DNA from: Parasediminibacterium sp051861445
GTDB taxonomy: Bacteria > Bacteroidota > Bacteroidia > Chitinophagales > Chitinophagaceae
Length of the DNA stretch: 64,000 nucleotides
Direction: 5' to 3'
Assembly: GCA_051861445.1 (NCBI GenBank)
Contig: JBHYCS010000002.1
Location: 1-64,000 of the forward strand
Shown: one piece after another, positions 19,801 to 28,140 of the stretch
How positions within the stretch are numbered: the stretch's first letter is position 1
Layout of the letters: each line of letters starts with the position of its first letter
Program-made: the position numbers and the translations under genes
The notes under the pieces: generated by a model
What the model saw: only the letters and a program-made list of their open reading frames with translations
Told to the model about the DNA's origin: nothing
The model's database searches: none

Positions 19801-20033
19801 ACATAAGAAAAAATTAATACCGATTTTCCATTGGGTAAACTAATGGAATAAGATCCATCTTCTTTTGTAGTAACACCACCTTTTACTTTTTCAATCAATA
19901 CGTTTGCACCAATAAGAGGTTCTCCTGTGGCTTTGTCTATAACTTTTCCAGTAATCGTTTTCTTCTGTGCAATAACCCAATTATTGAATAATAAAAGGAA
20001 CAGAAAGAATAGCAAGCATCGTACTTTTTTCAT
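16833..20033 (-). CDS. susC: SusC-type TonB-dependent outer-membrane transporter
   Basis: 1066 residues. Order of parts: signal peptide to about 22; carboxypeptidase-D-like domain ('TGKVIDKATGEPLIGANV') about 25-100; TonB box region with 'VIVIGYGTQKK'; plug domain about 125-230 with 'NIRGTTSISAGSNPLVVVDG' and 'VEVLKDAASSAIYGSRGANG'; then a 22-strand-type barrel ending in an aromatic residue ('LFGLDINF'). It imports oligosaccharides across the outer membrane with TonB energy and pairs with the adjacent SusD. It sits 59 bp after kdgF, with a small palindrome in the gap. Confidence 0.97.
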   Translation of the reverse strand: MKKVRCLLFFLFLLLFNNWVIAQKKTITGKVIDKATGEPLIGANVLIEKVKGGVTTKEDGSYSISLPNGKSVLIFSYVGYASQLITVGTNTTINVELVATPSTESEVIVIGYGTQKKSSVTGSVVKYKNERLDEVPVARLDQALQGKMAGVQIQNLTSEAGAAPKINIRGTTSISAGSNPLVVVDGHPVPDGLAFVNMADVESVEVLKDAASSAIYGSRGANGVILITTKEGKADKARYNLKASSGIKSSYKLHPLMSVTEFTKLHFDEAALRANDPTVPVNSRNLITPGERASYVIEQTLLDGKGTDWQKEAVRDANMSNVQLSVSGGKKEVKYFVSGSYQKDDGLMHHSSFNRLTLRARLDMQLGKKVKLNLNFNPSYSTRERPATSFIDFYRFYSFLPVKHTDKTAAFVNQLPQWAAIRPGDWAQARHFSNLTYSGLMPDGTTWSSGTSTVNPFNTSNNSPKSIMETRSINSADYRALNTSDLTITLAKDLDFKSKLSAFVSYTDGLDFTNRNSTADGLVNRGVYNTRLFIDLLTENTLSYNKKVKAHSFNFLAGFTAQKNLINESQTTGIDFPSDNIRTLNTALQIDQSSTNSFKNQIGLLSYLGRVNYSYNDKYLFTASFRTDGSSYFAPGRKWGSFPAVSLGWVASKEKFIQNVNWISQLKFRASYGATGNNAIADFAFVDLLYPSNYAFGSGVGTTTLGVALSRDILSNPNITWERTFAANFGVDISMFKSKINLTIDVYQSKTDQLLLRQASMGFTGVNETWNNIGKLRNSGIEFELSTNNVVAKHFTWKTSANISFNTNKLLELGGESFQLNYGERNEIYRAGVGNQLVQFYGYKTAGVWQSQAEIDDARAKGLTSNLTNYFTPGGLKLQDINNDNKIDVDDRTQIGSPLPKFTWGITNNFTYKAFDVSFLLQGVQGVSLINGDAFYNESRRLNKNYTANRWVSAMYPGDGKTPYFNNGFNQLLTDYVVEDGSYMALRELTIGYKLPTKVASIAKLSGLRFYCSVQNAFVIMANGYRGINPEARLTTGAYATPLILGYQRGGFPMPRTILFGLDINF

Positions 20034-20060
20034 GGCAGAAATTTTTATTTTATAACAAAA

Positions 20061-20073
20061 TGAACTCAGTTCA
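20061..20073. promoter_or_regulatory. Short palindrome in the kdgF-susC gap
   Basis: TGAACTCAGTTCA is a perfect 6-bp inverted repeat around one base. It could be an operator or mRNA processing signal ahead of susC, but a site this short also arises by chance. Confidence 0.2.
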
Positions 20074-20092
20074 ATACTGATTAAAAGTGATT

Positions 20093-20452
20093 TTATTTCA
20101 TAAAATCTTCTCTCATTGGATTAAACACATCTATTAATAAACCTTTTTCTAAACAAACAACACCGTGTAAAATATTTGGTGTTGCATGAAAAACATCTCC
20201 CTTTTTTAATATCTTTTTATTTCCTCCAATTTCTACTTCAAAAACACCACTAGCTACATAAGAAACTTGTGTATGATAGTGTTGATGAAGAGTACCAATA
20301 GCCCCTTCCTCAAAAGCTACTTTCACTAACATAATACAGTCATCATAGGTCATTATTTTACGTGTAACACCTTCTGCTACTACTTCCCATTCACTTGCAT
20401 TGTCTTCAATAAAGGGTTGCACCATTGCTTTTAAATCGATATTGTTTTCCAT
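20093..20452 (-). CDS. kdgF: KdgF-like cupin, unsaturated uronate linearisation
   Basis: 119 residues, a single-domain cupin. The metal ligands are in 'LHQHYHTQVSY' (His, His, Gln) and 'NILHGVV' (His). The C-terminal 'DVFNPMREDF' carries the Asp, Phe and Arg found at the KdgF active site. KdgF turns the cyclic unsaturated uronate released by exolyases into the linear keto sugar (DKI/DEH). There is no signal peptide, so it acts in the cytoplasm after import. It lies 36 bp after the PL17 gene, the enzyme producing its substrate. Confidence 0.9.
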   Translation of the reverse strand: MENNIDLKAMVQPFIEDNASEWEVVAEGVTRKIMTYDDCIMLVKVAFEEGAIGTLHQHYHTQVSYVASGVFEVEIGGNKKILKKGDVFHATPNILHGVVCLEKGLLIDVFNPMREDFMK

Positions 20453-20488
20453 AATTGTCTATTGGATGAATCAATAATTTTTTAAGGT

Positions 20489-22693
20489 TTAAAGTGGTTG
20501 GTTGTTATATAGCACATAAAATGGGCCCATCCAACTATATTTTTTTTGTTCTATTGTAATAGAATGAGTTGCCTTGGAATTACTATTATTATTTGCTTGA
20601 AAAATAGTAACAGGTATATTATTCATCATTATCTCTACAACTGTATAAGCATCGTTATTTTGTAATTGACGAATACTTTTAATGGATGAATATGTATTTG
20701 TGGATATTTCTACAATTGGATCAAAGTGACCATGAGGTTCTACAACTGTAACAAAAGAAGATTGAGCCGCTTTTCTTCGAAAAATAAATGCAGGTTCTCT
20801 TCTTAAATTGTAGTTAATATCATTGGCTCCTATTCTTGCAAAAATGACATTGGTAGAATCTTTAGTATCGGTAGAGATGGTATAAAAAGTTCGGTCATTC
20901 AAAAATGTTACCTGAGCCATTTCTTTTTGAATACTAGCTTCTGCTTCTTTCCACAAATACTGATAACCATTTGCTTTGCCAACTGTAGTTTGTATATTTT
21001 TATTGTATTGATAAGCAAAGTTGGTATTCATTAATTGTCCGTTATAATGAAACGGCAAATCATATTGATGTTGATTATTAGATTGTGCTTTAAAAATATC
21101 TACAATAACGGGTTGCTGATGTGTTGGTAATTTCAGTAAATAAACCGTTCTGTCTAAAGCAACATCTTTATAAGCATTGGTTTCTTTAGTGCTGATTACT
21201 TGTACATTTTTTGACCCGATACTACTGTATTTTTTTTCTGGAAAATATTTCTCACTTTCTGATTCAATTCCATTGAAATGACTTGTTTCATCTACCACTA
21301 TTGTATTATGAGCAATGGTTTGGCTAGCATACATTTTTGTTTCAGGTAAATATCTTCCTCCATACTTCTGCTCAATACCAATGTATCGAACGGCTCCATA
21401 ATCTGTTAAGATTTCGTTGTAACCGTTATAAAAAATAATGTTTAATTTATCGTAATGACCATGTGAAAGTCCGTGAGAAGAATACTTTACTAACAAAGAT
21501 GCTAAGCTGTCCCCTTTTCCTGAACGCATCAAAGTAACGCCACCTCTTTTGCCATCTGCACCATCTTTATACTCAACAGATTCATAGGTATAAAACTTAG
21601 GAATGGAGGTTTGCTTGTTTTGTAAAGCAAAGCCTAATAAAGCTCCACCTTTACTTAAGGTAACTCTATTCTGTTTTTTTGCAACAGGTAATAATCCTTT
21701 ATCCGACCCATAAATATTCCATGCTATACTCAAAGCTTCTACCAATTCATTAGAAACAAAGGTTTTTTCTTTCAATGCATCGTTATACGTGTAAAACCCT
21801 CCATTCAAGTCTGTTTGTTGTAAGCCAGCATGTAATGCTTTTTGTAGAATATTGTTTCGATATTTAAATATTTGCAATGAGGGTTGATAATTATTCAAAG
21901 CATTGGCAAACATATAAAAAGGTAATACAGCATAACGAGTATAATAAGGACCTTCAGCATAGTATCCATCAGGAGAAAATAATCCATCTAAATGTGCCAA
22001 AAAACCTGCTTTACCATCTTTATTCGTTCCTTTTAAAGCCATTTGTACATAGCTGTCGTTATTAGTAGCAATACCTACCATACCAACACCTGCACAAGCC
22101 CAAACTGCATGATTGTGTATCAGATTAAACCAATCTTTTAATTCCTTGGTAAAGAAATTTACCTCTGGTTCAAAAGCTCCTTCTATAATTAATTTTCGCT
22201 CATTTGGGGTTAAATAATCGTGTATACAATCGAAAGCCAAACCTGCATACATCAACCAATTAGCATCATTCAAAGCCTGCCAAAAAATACGTCCAGGTGA
22301 AGCACTTGTAGCTTGTGGATGATTTTTAAGTGTAGGATTTAATTGAGCATATTTTAGAAATATTTTTTTTACCAACAATGCATATTGCTTTTTACCCGTA
22401 ATCTGATACAACAATCCACTATTATACATGAGCAAATAATTCAGCTTATGTTTATCATGTGTATATCCACCTGCTGCATCTTTAGGTAAGGGAACATCAA
22501 CATCTTTATCAATCCACACATCAACAGAAGCTTGAATATCGGCATAAGACTGCTTTAATAAAGCATTAGATTGTAAACTATTTTTTACAAAAATAAAATC
22601 TGCTTTTGTACCAAATGCAATAGGATGTTGTTGTGCAAGCACAAGCAATGGTAATAAAATAGAAAATGATAAAATAGTAAGTAGCAATCGCAT
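20489..22693 (-). CDS. Exo-oligoalginate lyase, polysaccharide lyase family 17
   Basis: 734 residues: signal peptide (MRLLLTILSFSILLPLLVLA), an alpha/alpha-toroid (about 25-370) and a heparinase II/III-like beta-sheet domain. Catalytic features match PL17: Asn194-His195 in 'LIHNHAVW', a Tyr in 'YYAEGPYYTRYAVLPF' and a Tyr near 'KMYASQTIAHNT'; 'SHGLSHGHYDKLN' is the heparinase-like metal/structural block. PL17 enzymes release unsaturated monosaccharides from alginate oligosaccharides and are the best marker that this locus is for alginate. No T9SS tail or lipobox is present, so it is probably periplasmic. It follows the SDR gene by 45 bp. Confidence 0.95.
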   Translation of the reverse strand: MRLLLTILSFSILLPLLVLAQQHPIAFGTKADFIFVKNSLQSNALLKQSYADIQASVDVWIDKDVDVPLPKDAAGGYTHDKHKLNYLLMYNSGLLYQITGKKQYALLVKKIFLKYAQLNPTLKNHPQATSASPGRIFWQALNDANWLMYAGLAFDCIHDYLTPNERKLIIEGAFEPEVNFFTKELKDWFNLIHNHAVWACAGVGMVGIATNNDSYVQMALKGTNKDGKAGFLAHLDGLFSPDGYYAEGPYYTRYAVLPFYMFANALNNYQPSLQIFKYRNNILQKALHAGLQQTDLNGGFYTYNDALKEKTFVSNELVEALSIAWNIYGSDKGLLPVAKKQNRVTLSKGGALLGFALQNKQTSIPKFYTYESVEYKDGADGKRGGVTLMRSGKGDSLASLLVKYSSHGLSHGHYDKLNIIFYNGYNEILTDYGAVRYIGIEQKYGGRYLPETKMYASQTIAHNTIVVDETSHFNGIESESEKYFPEKKYSSIGSKNVQVISTKETNAYKDVALDRTVYLLKLPTHQQPVIVDIFKAQSNNQHQYDLPFHYNGQLMNTNFAYQYNKNIQTTVGKANGYQYLWKEAEASIQKEMAQVTFLNDRTFYTISTDTKDSTNVIFARIGANDINYNLRREPAFIFRRKAAQSSFVTVVEPHGHFDPIVEISTNTYSSIKSIRQLQNNDAYTVVEIMMNNIPVTIFQANNNSNSKATHSITIEQKKYSWMGPFYVLYNNQPL

Positions 22694-22738
22694 GTAATCG
22701 TTTATTGAAATGATTTAAATAACATGTAAATAGTTAAG

Positions 22739-23494
22739 CTATACAAAATAGGTTCCCCCGTTTATTTCAATGCTAGCACCTGTAATAAATGAAGATTGAT
22801 TGCTTGCTAAATACAGAGCCAAATCACCTATTTCGCTTGCATTACCCTCTCTCCTTAAAGGAGTTGCCGCTGCTACATTTTTACGAACTTCATCTTTTGT
22901 AAATGTGTTGTGAAAGGTTGTATTAATCATACCTGGAGAAATACAGTTTACACGGATGCCTTTTGACCCTAGCTCTTTTGCTAAACCTTTTGTAAAAGTA
23001 AGTACACCACCTTTGGCTGTTGAGTAAGCAATGGCACCAAAACCACCTCCATCTCTTGCAGCTTGTGAGCTAAAGTTCACAATACTTCCTCCATCATGCA
23101 TATATGGCACAACCGCTTTAGACACTAAAAAAGCTGATTTTAAATTTACATCCATAACAGCATCCCAAAATTCTTCATCAATATCTTGCAATAACTTTCT
23201 TCCCATTAATCCACCAGCAACATTTACCAAAATATGTATAGTATTACCAAAAGCTTCGGTACATGTTTTTACTACATGATGTATTGCATCGGCTTTTGTC
23301 ATATCGCCTTGCACAGCAATCGCTTCACCACCATTAACGATAATTGCTGATACAGTTTCTTTTGCTGCTTCTTCATTTCCAAAATAATTAATGCAAACTT
23401 TAGCTCCTGCTGCTGCTAACTTCTCACTTACCGCTCTACCAATGTCTCTTGCACCACCTGTTACAATTGCTACTTTACCCTCTAATTGTTTCAT
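22739..23494 (-). CDS. Short-chain dehydrogenase, probable DEH reductase (or KduD-like)
   Basis: 251 residues, classical SDR. The cofactor motif is 'TGGARDIG', the catalytic Ser is in 'VNFSSQAARDGG', and Tyr and Lys are in 'AYSTAKGG'. 'CISPGMINT' and the 'GASIEINGGTYFV' end are typical of the family. Related proteins in alginate-degrading flavobacteria reduce DEH to KDG. KduD, the usual partner of KduI, is also an SDR, so this one could reduce the KduI product instead; sequence alone does not separate the two. It is the first large gene of the minus-strand operon. Confidence 0.88.
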   Translation of the reverse strand: MKQLEGKVAIVTGGARDIGRAVSEKLAAAGAKVCINYFGNEEAAKETVSAIIVNGGEAIAVQGDMTKADAIHHVVKTCTEAFGNTIHILVNVAGGLMGRKLLQDIDEEFWDAVMDVNLKSAFLVSKAVVPYMHDGGSIVNFSSQAARDGGGFGAIAYSTAKGGVLTFTKGLAKELGSKGIRVNCISPGMINTTFHNTFTKDEVRKNVAAATPLRREGNASEIGDLALYLASNQSSFITGASIEINGGTYFV

Positions 23495-23539
23495 AATTAT
23501 GATTGTTTATAAATAAAATTTTGCTGCTGATTTAAAAGC

Positions 23540-23677
23540 CTAAAACAGGTTATTACTGTATTTATAGAAGACATTATTTGAAGTAGGCTTTACAATCGGC
23601 AGTGTAATATTAACAGCAATACAAGAAGCAACAGAAATTGTAGCATTGAATAATTTCCATTTTTTAAATAAAATCAT
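23540..23677 (-). CDS. Possible 45-residue small membrane protein or leader peptide
   Basis: An ATG at 23677 opens a 45-codon frame: a basic start (MILFKKWKLFN), a hydrophobic stretch (ATISVASCIAVNITLPIV) and a polar tail. It lies downstream of the operator and 45 bp before the SDR gene, so it would be the first frame of the operon transcript. It could be a real small membrane protein, a leader, or chance. No family is recognised. Confidence 0.25.
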   Translation of the reverse strand: MILFKKWKLFNATISVASCIAVNITLPIVKPTSNNVFYKYSNNLF

Positions 23678-23730
23678 TGTAATTTTTTAAACAAATCAGC
23701 ATTATAATTGAAATTCTTTTTTTAATTAAC

Positions 23731-23760
23731 ACCGAAAGCGTTACCGGCAACGCTGCCGGT
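23731..23760. promoter_or_regulatory. LacI-family operator in the divergent promoter region
   Basis: The core AGCGTTACCGGCAACGCT (23737-23754) is symmetric except at two positions flanking CCGG. ACCG to the left and CGGT to the right extend the dyad to 30 bp. The site lies 48 bp before the regulator's ATG and on the other side faces the alginate operon, so one site can control both. It matches the site at 2561-2590. Confidence 0.75.
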
Positions 23761-23807
23761 ATTTTCCCGAAAAACATTCTAAATTGCATTTACATTTACA
23801 CTACCAT

Positions 23808-24830
23808 ATGGAAAAACAAGCTACTATTAAAGACATTGCTAGAGCTTTGCAAATTTCTACTTCTACTGTTTCAAGAGCATTAAGAAATGCAAATGATGTA
23901 AATCCTGAAACAAGAAAAGCTGTTTTAAATTTAGCAGAACAACTAGACTATAAGCCCAATCAATTGGCATTAAGTTTACTAAAAAAACAAACACATACCA
24001 TTGGCGTTATTGTACCCAATTTAGATTATGTTTTGGCTACAATGGTTAAAGGAATTGATGAAGTAGCCTTAGAGGCTGGTTATACGGTAATGGTATGTCA
24101 AAGCAATGAAAGCTATGGACGAGAAATTTTAAATACGAGAAGACTATCAGATAGCTTAGTAGATGGTTTTATTATTTCTGTTTCAAGTGAAACCAAAGTG
24201 CTTGATCATTTTAAAAAAATTCAGGAAAAAATGCCCATGGTTGTTTTCGACAGAGTTTGTCCAGATTTAATTGCACCAATGGTTAGACTGGATAATGAAG
24301 AAGGTGGCTTACTCGGTACACAACACTTGATAGACCAAGGTTACAAGAGAATTGCTGTTTTGGCTGGACCTAAAAATTTAGACATTAGTAATAAACGAGT
24401 TGACGGTTATTTACAAGCATTAAGAAACAATAAAATTAAAATTGACAAAGACTTAATTATTCACTGCGATTTCAATCAAGAATATGCCTATGTAGCTACT
24501 AAAGAATTGCTATCGACAAAACGAAGACCAGATGCAATTTTTACAATTACAGATAGAATGGCAATTGGAGCAATGCTAGCAATTAAAGAAAAAAAACTAC
24601 AAATGCCGCATGATATTGGCTTAGTAGGATTTAACAACGAGCCTGTTACCAACTTGGTTACACCAACTATTACAAGCGTAGAACAACCAAGCTTTGAAAT
24701 GGGAAAAACAATTGCTAAACTTTTTATTGAAATGATGAATAGTGATGCAGATATGACATCGAGAGAAATAGTATTAAAACCTAAACTGTTTATAAGAGAA
24801 TCATCTACCAAGCTTACCAAAACAAAATGA
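23808..24830 (+). CDS. LacI-family transcriptional regulator of the alginate locus
   Basis: 340 residues from the ATG at 23808. An upstream TTG would add a His-rich octapeptide not expected in the family. The N-terminal helix-turn-helix is 'ATIKDIARALQISTSTVSRAL' (about 4-24 of the protein), followed by the hinge 'LDYKPNQLALSLLKKQT' and a periplasmic-binding-type ligand domain ('TIGVIVPNLDY' to 'GLVGFNNEP'). Such regulators bind a pathway intermediate and leave an operator. It faces the alginate operon across the 30-bp dyad and is followed 7 bp later by a PL6 gene, so it probably controls both directions. The ligand is likely a keto-deoxy sugar; this is inference. Confidence 0.95.
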   Translation: MEKQATIKDIARALQISTSTVSRALRNANDVNPETRKAVLNLAEQLDYKPNQLALSLLKKQTHTIGVIVPNLDYVLATMVKGIDEVALEAGYTVMVCQSNESYGREILNTRRLSDSLVDGFIISVSSETKVLDHFKKIQEKMPMVVFDRVCPDLIAPMVRLDNEEGGLLGTQHLIDQGYKRIAVLAGPKNLDISNKRVDGYLQALRNNKIKIDKDLIIHCDFNQEYAYVATKELLSTKRRPDAIFTITDRMAIGAMLAIKEKKLQMPHDIGLVGFNNEPVTNLVTPTITSVEQPSFEMGKTIAKLFIEMMNSDADMTSREIVLKPKLFIRESSTKLTKTK

Positions 24831-24837
24831 CGATTAT

Positions 24838-27084
24838 ATGAAAAAATATGTTTGCCTAGCCTTTAGCTTTTTGATATGTATTCATCCAATTGATGCAAAA
24901 AAAATAAAAGTTGCATCGATTACCATGTTTAATGAAGTTATTAAACAAGCTGTTGCAGGCGATACTATTATTTTAAAAAATGGCATTTGGAAAGATGTAA
25001 CTCTTGCAATTAGCTGTAATGGAAATGCGAAACAACCCATTGTTATTGAAGCTGAAACAATTGGCAGCGTTACCATTGAAGGAAAAAGTAGCCTTAGAAT
25101 TGGAGGAAACTATATTGTAGTTAGTGGATTAACATTTAACAATGGATATGCAGATAAAGGAAATGTATGGGAATTTCGATTGAACAATCAAATTGCCAAT
25201 AATAGCAGAATTACAAACTGCTCTATTCTTGAGTTTAGTAACAAGAATAGATTAATCGATAATTATTGGGTGGCTTTATTTGGAAAAAATAATAGAATAG
25301 ATCATTGCATATTTGGCGATAAAAAAAATTTAGGTGTTTTAATGGCTGTTGTTTTAGATGATGAAAGAAGCAGAAATAACAACCATAGCATAGATAATAA
25401 CCATTTTACAAAACGCATTCCATTGGCGTCGAATAGTGGAGAAATAATACGCATAGGCGTTTCACAACACTGCACTTTTTATAGTAACACAATTATAAAA
25501 GACAACTTGTTTACAAATTGTGATGGAGAAACAGAAATCGTATCTATAAAATCTTGTGGCAATATTGTTCGAAACAATATATTTAAAGAATGCCAAGGAA
25601 CAGTGGTTTTAAGACATGGAAATAATAACACAATAGAAGGAAATATTTTTTTAGGAAATGGAAAAGAAGGAACGGGTGGAACAAGAATAATTAATGAAGG
25701 TAATTGGGTTATTAATAATATTTTTTTTGAATGTAGAGGTGCTAATTTCAGATCGCCACTTGCTGTTATGAATGGTGTGTTTAATTCTCCACCACATCGT
25801 TATTTACCTGTAAAAGATGCAGTTATTGCTTACAATACGTACATCAACTGTACTAGTTTTGGTTTAGGAGAAGGCAGTGATGCAGAACGTAGCGTTCCTC
25901 CAAAAAATATTTACTTTTTCAATAATTTATTTATTAATAATAAAGACAGTTTGTTTTACAATATTTACGATAAAATCGATAGTGTTTATTTTAAAAATAA
26001 TGTTGTAAGCAATACCATAAAGCAACACCTATTAGGTGGTTTTAAAAAAGAAAAAATAAACCATATACCTCCATCTCAAGTAAGTATACAAGCGATTAAC
26101 CCAAAAAGAATATTACCAGATAGCATTTATCAACAGTTATCCAATAGGCTAGCATATGCTTTACCTGAAACCATTGGATTTAATAGATGGACTGCCTTTA
26201 ACGAAGCCAAAAAAGCAAAAATTGTTCATCAGCAATCTTCAAACACCAACAGCAATGCAATTACTATTAAATGTAAAAACGCAGATGAAGTTTATGCAGC
26301 TTTTAATACACAACAAAATCAAGTAAATATTCAACTTACTGGTACTGATTATGTATTCAGCAAGCCCATAATCGTTTATAAAAACATAACCATTTCATTA
26401 TCCAAAAAAGGCAATCCAATCAATTGGGTCACCAATACCTTTATTCCTACTTTAATACAAATTCAAGCAGGTTCATCTTTTACTTTAGACAATATAAATA
26501 TCGATGTTAAAGGCGTAAATTCAAGTTACTTTATCACTTCAGACACGAGTGAAAATCCAAATCACTATGCTTTCAGTTGTTTAAATAGTATTATTGATAA
26601 TTATGGAAGCATCAATAGTGCAATAGCTTTATTTAAAGCATCTAAATCAAGCGTTGCAGACAGCATTATTATTCAAAATACTAGCTTCCAAAATATAAAT
26701 AGTAATCTATTTATACTAAATGATGAACAAGACAATAAAGGCTATTATAATGTTGAAAAAATAAAATTACAAAACAACCGCTTTTCAAATATTAAAGGTG
26801 CAATTCTTGATTTATACAGAGGTGGAAATGATGAAAGTACAATGGGGCCAATGTTACAATTTAATCAGAATGTAATCAATAATTGCAATCACAGCCAACC
26901 ACTTATTATGTTACATGGCGTTCAACAAAGCAATTTGTATAACAACCAATTTATTCATGCTAACAATAGCAGTACTTGCATTAAGTATGTAGATATTGTA
27001 AGAGCTTTACATGTACAAAAAGACAATCAGTTTGTTAACAGTGGTTCTGTAATAGAAAACAAATATGTGGTAAATCAACAATAA
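24838..27084 (+). CDS. Two-domain alginate lyase PL6
   Basis: 748 residues with signal peptide (MKKYVCLAFSFLICIHPIDA). The N-terminal PL6 beta-helix (about 25-440) has Lys238 in 'EIVSIKSCGN' and Arg259 in 'VVLRHG', spaced 21 residues. A second beta-helix-like domain (about 470-740) lacks this pair. The layout resembles the two-domain, exolytic, polyG-preferring PL6 enzymes such as AlyGC. There is no T9SS tail, so it is probably periplasmic. It is co-transcribed with the regulator (7-bp gap) and ends 2 bp before the stop of the convergent TPR gene. It is the only lyase outside the minus-strand operon. Confidence 0.92.
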   Translation: MKKYVCLAFSFLICIHPIDAKKIKVASITMFNEVIKQAVAGDTIILKNGIWKDVTLAISCNGNAKQPIVIEAETIGSVTIEGKSSLRIGGNYIVVSGLTFNNGYADKGNVWEFRLNNQIANNSRITNCSILEFSNKNRLIDNYWVALFGKNNRIDHCIFGDKKNLGVLMAVVLDDERSRNNNHSIDNNHFTKRIPLASNSGEIIRIGVSQHCTFYSNTIIKDNLFTNCDGETEIVSIKSCGNIVRNNIFKECQGTVVLRHGNNNTIEGNIFLGNGKEGTGGTRIINEGNWVINNIFFECRGANFRSPLAVMNGVFNSPPHRYLPVKDAVIAYNTYINCTSFGLGEGSDAERSVPPKNIYFFNNLFINNKDSLFYNIYDKIDSVYFKNNVVSNTIKQHLLGGFKKEKINHIPPSQVSIQAINPKRILPDSIYQQLSNRLAYALPETIGFNRWTAFNEAKKAKIVHQQSSNTNSNAITIKCKNADEVYAAFNTQQNQVNIQLTGTDYVFSKPIIVYKNITISLSKKGNPINWVTNTFIPTLIQIQAGSSFTLDNINIDVKGVNSSYFITSDTSENPNHYAFSCLNSIIDNYGSINSAIALFKASKSSVADSIIIQNTSFQNINSNLFILNDEQDNKGYYNVEKIKLQNNRFSNIKGAILDLYRGGNDESTMGPMLQFNQNVINNCNHSQPLIMLHGVQQSNLYNNQFIHANNSSTCIKYVDIVRALHVQKDNQFVNSGSVIENKYVVNQQ

Positions 27085-27085
27085 T

Positions 27086-28093
27086 TTATTGATAATATTG
27101 ACCAGTTAGCAACTTCAATACTCTACCTTGTTGAAACTGTTTAAACGCAGCAGCTTCTTGTTCATGTGTATTTAACCAAACTTGATACGCAGCAGGGCTG
27201 CTTGCTGCACCAAACATCCATTGATTGTACGCTACGAACATACCTTCTCTAACTAAGTATTGTTGTTGGTCAAACATTCTGTAAGGAAATTGCTCATTTT
27301 GTTTTGTGAAAAACCATTCTAGTAAAAACCTAGTTCTAAAAGCGGTAATTTGTTCAACACCAATACCTATTTTAAAAATGCTTGTATGCTTTGCCATTGT
27401 ATTAAAACAAGCTTTTTCAAATGCATTGTTCTTTACATAAACGCTATACTTTTCCCAAGCCTCTACATTAAATAATTTTTTATAAGCATCTATTAATACA
27501 GATTTAATGGCAGAAGTTCTTTGGCTATAGCTTTCTAAATTAACAAATATCTCAGCATATTGAATTTGCCAAAAAGGCTTCAATTCAAACCTATTGTAAT
27601 ACATTACAGCATTGTAATAATTGCTACTGTAATTTGGATCGGCTTCAATTCCTGCTTCCCATTGCAAAATGGCATTGGGCAAATTATTCCACAAAGCCAA
27701 TAATTCTCCATATTCATTATACAACAAACCACTCGTACTAAACTTCTTCAAAGCCTTTAAATACAAGTCTTCTGCTGCTGCATACTCACCCTTACCTTTA
27801 TACGCAATTCCTAAAACTTGGTACGCTTGTACATCTGCATCAGGCTGCTCCACTATTTTTTTCCCAATTGCAATAGCTTGTGCATATTCTTTTTGTAAAC
27901 ACAATAAATACACATAATCTTTAGCTATATCATTATTATTAGGCAACTGTTTTATGGCTGCATTAAAAGCAATGGCTGCCTTTTCAAAATCGCCTTGCTG
28001 CATCAACTTTTTTGCTTGTTGATAATTTTCTTCACCCGTTTGTGCAAAGCAATTCATACTCATTAATACAAAAAGCAACCATAAATATTTCAT
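27086..28093 (-). CDS. Secreted tetratricopeptide-repeat protein
   Basis: 335 residues, signal peptide (MKYLWLLFVLMSMNCFAQ), then about four TPR units ('NYQQAKKLMQQGDFEKAAIAF', 'AYQVLGIAYKGKGEYAAAEDLYLKAL', 'LYNEYGELLALWNNLPNAILQWE' and related). The second half, with many aromatic residues, is not recognised. TPRs mediate protein contacts; a periplasmic role is expected. It is convergent with the PL6 gene and probably unrelated to alginate use. Confidence 0.8.
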   Translation of the reverse strand: MKYLWLLFVLMSMNCFAQTGEENYQQAKKLMQQGDFEKAAIAFNAAIKQLPNNNDIAKDYVYLLCLQKEYAQAIAIGKKIVEQPDADVQAYQVLGIAYKGKGEYAAAEDLYLKALKKFSTSGLLYNEYGELLALWNNLPNAILQWEAGIEADPNYSSNYYNAVMYYNRFELKPFWQIQYAEIFVNLESYSQRTSAIKSVLIDAYKKLFNVEAWEKYSVYVKNNAFEKACFNTMAKHTSIFKIGIGVEQITAFRTRFLLEWFFTKQNEQFPYRMFDQQQYLVREGMFVAYNQWMFGAASSPAAYQVWLNTHEQEAAAFKQFQQGRVLKLLTGQYYQ

Positions 28094-28140
28094 GCAAATA
28101 CATTTTCAGTTTATAAAAATCAAAACAGTGTAGCAGTAAC

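Larger units (their letters stand above)
23495..23807. other. Divergent regulatory region between SDR operon and LacI gene
   Basis: 313 bp. It holds a 30-bp near-palindromic operator (23731-23760) and a possible 45-codon reading frame (23540-23677). No RNA structure or tRNA was recognised. Confidence 0.75.

Noticed and set aside
23784..23807. TTG start giving the LacI-family protein a His-rich N-terminal octapeptide
   Set aside because: LacI regulators start just before the helix-turn-helix; the ATG at 23808 gives the usual spacing.
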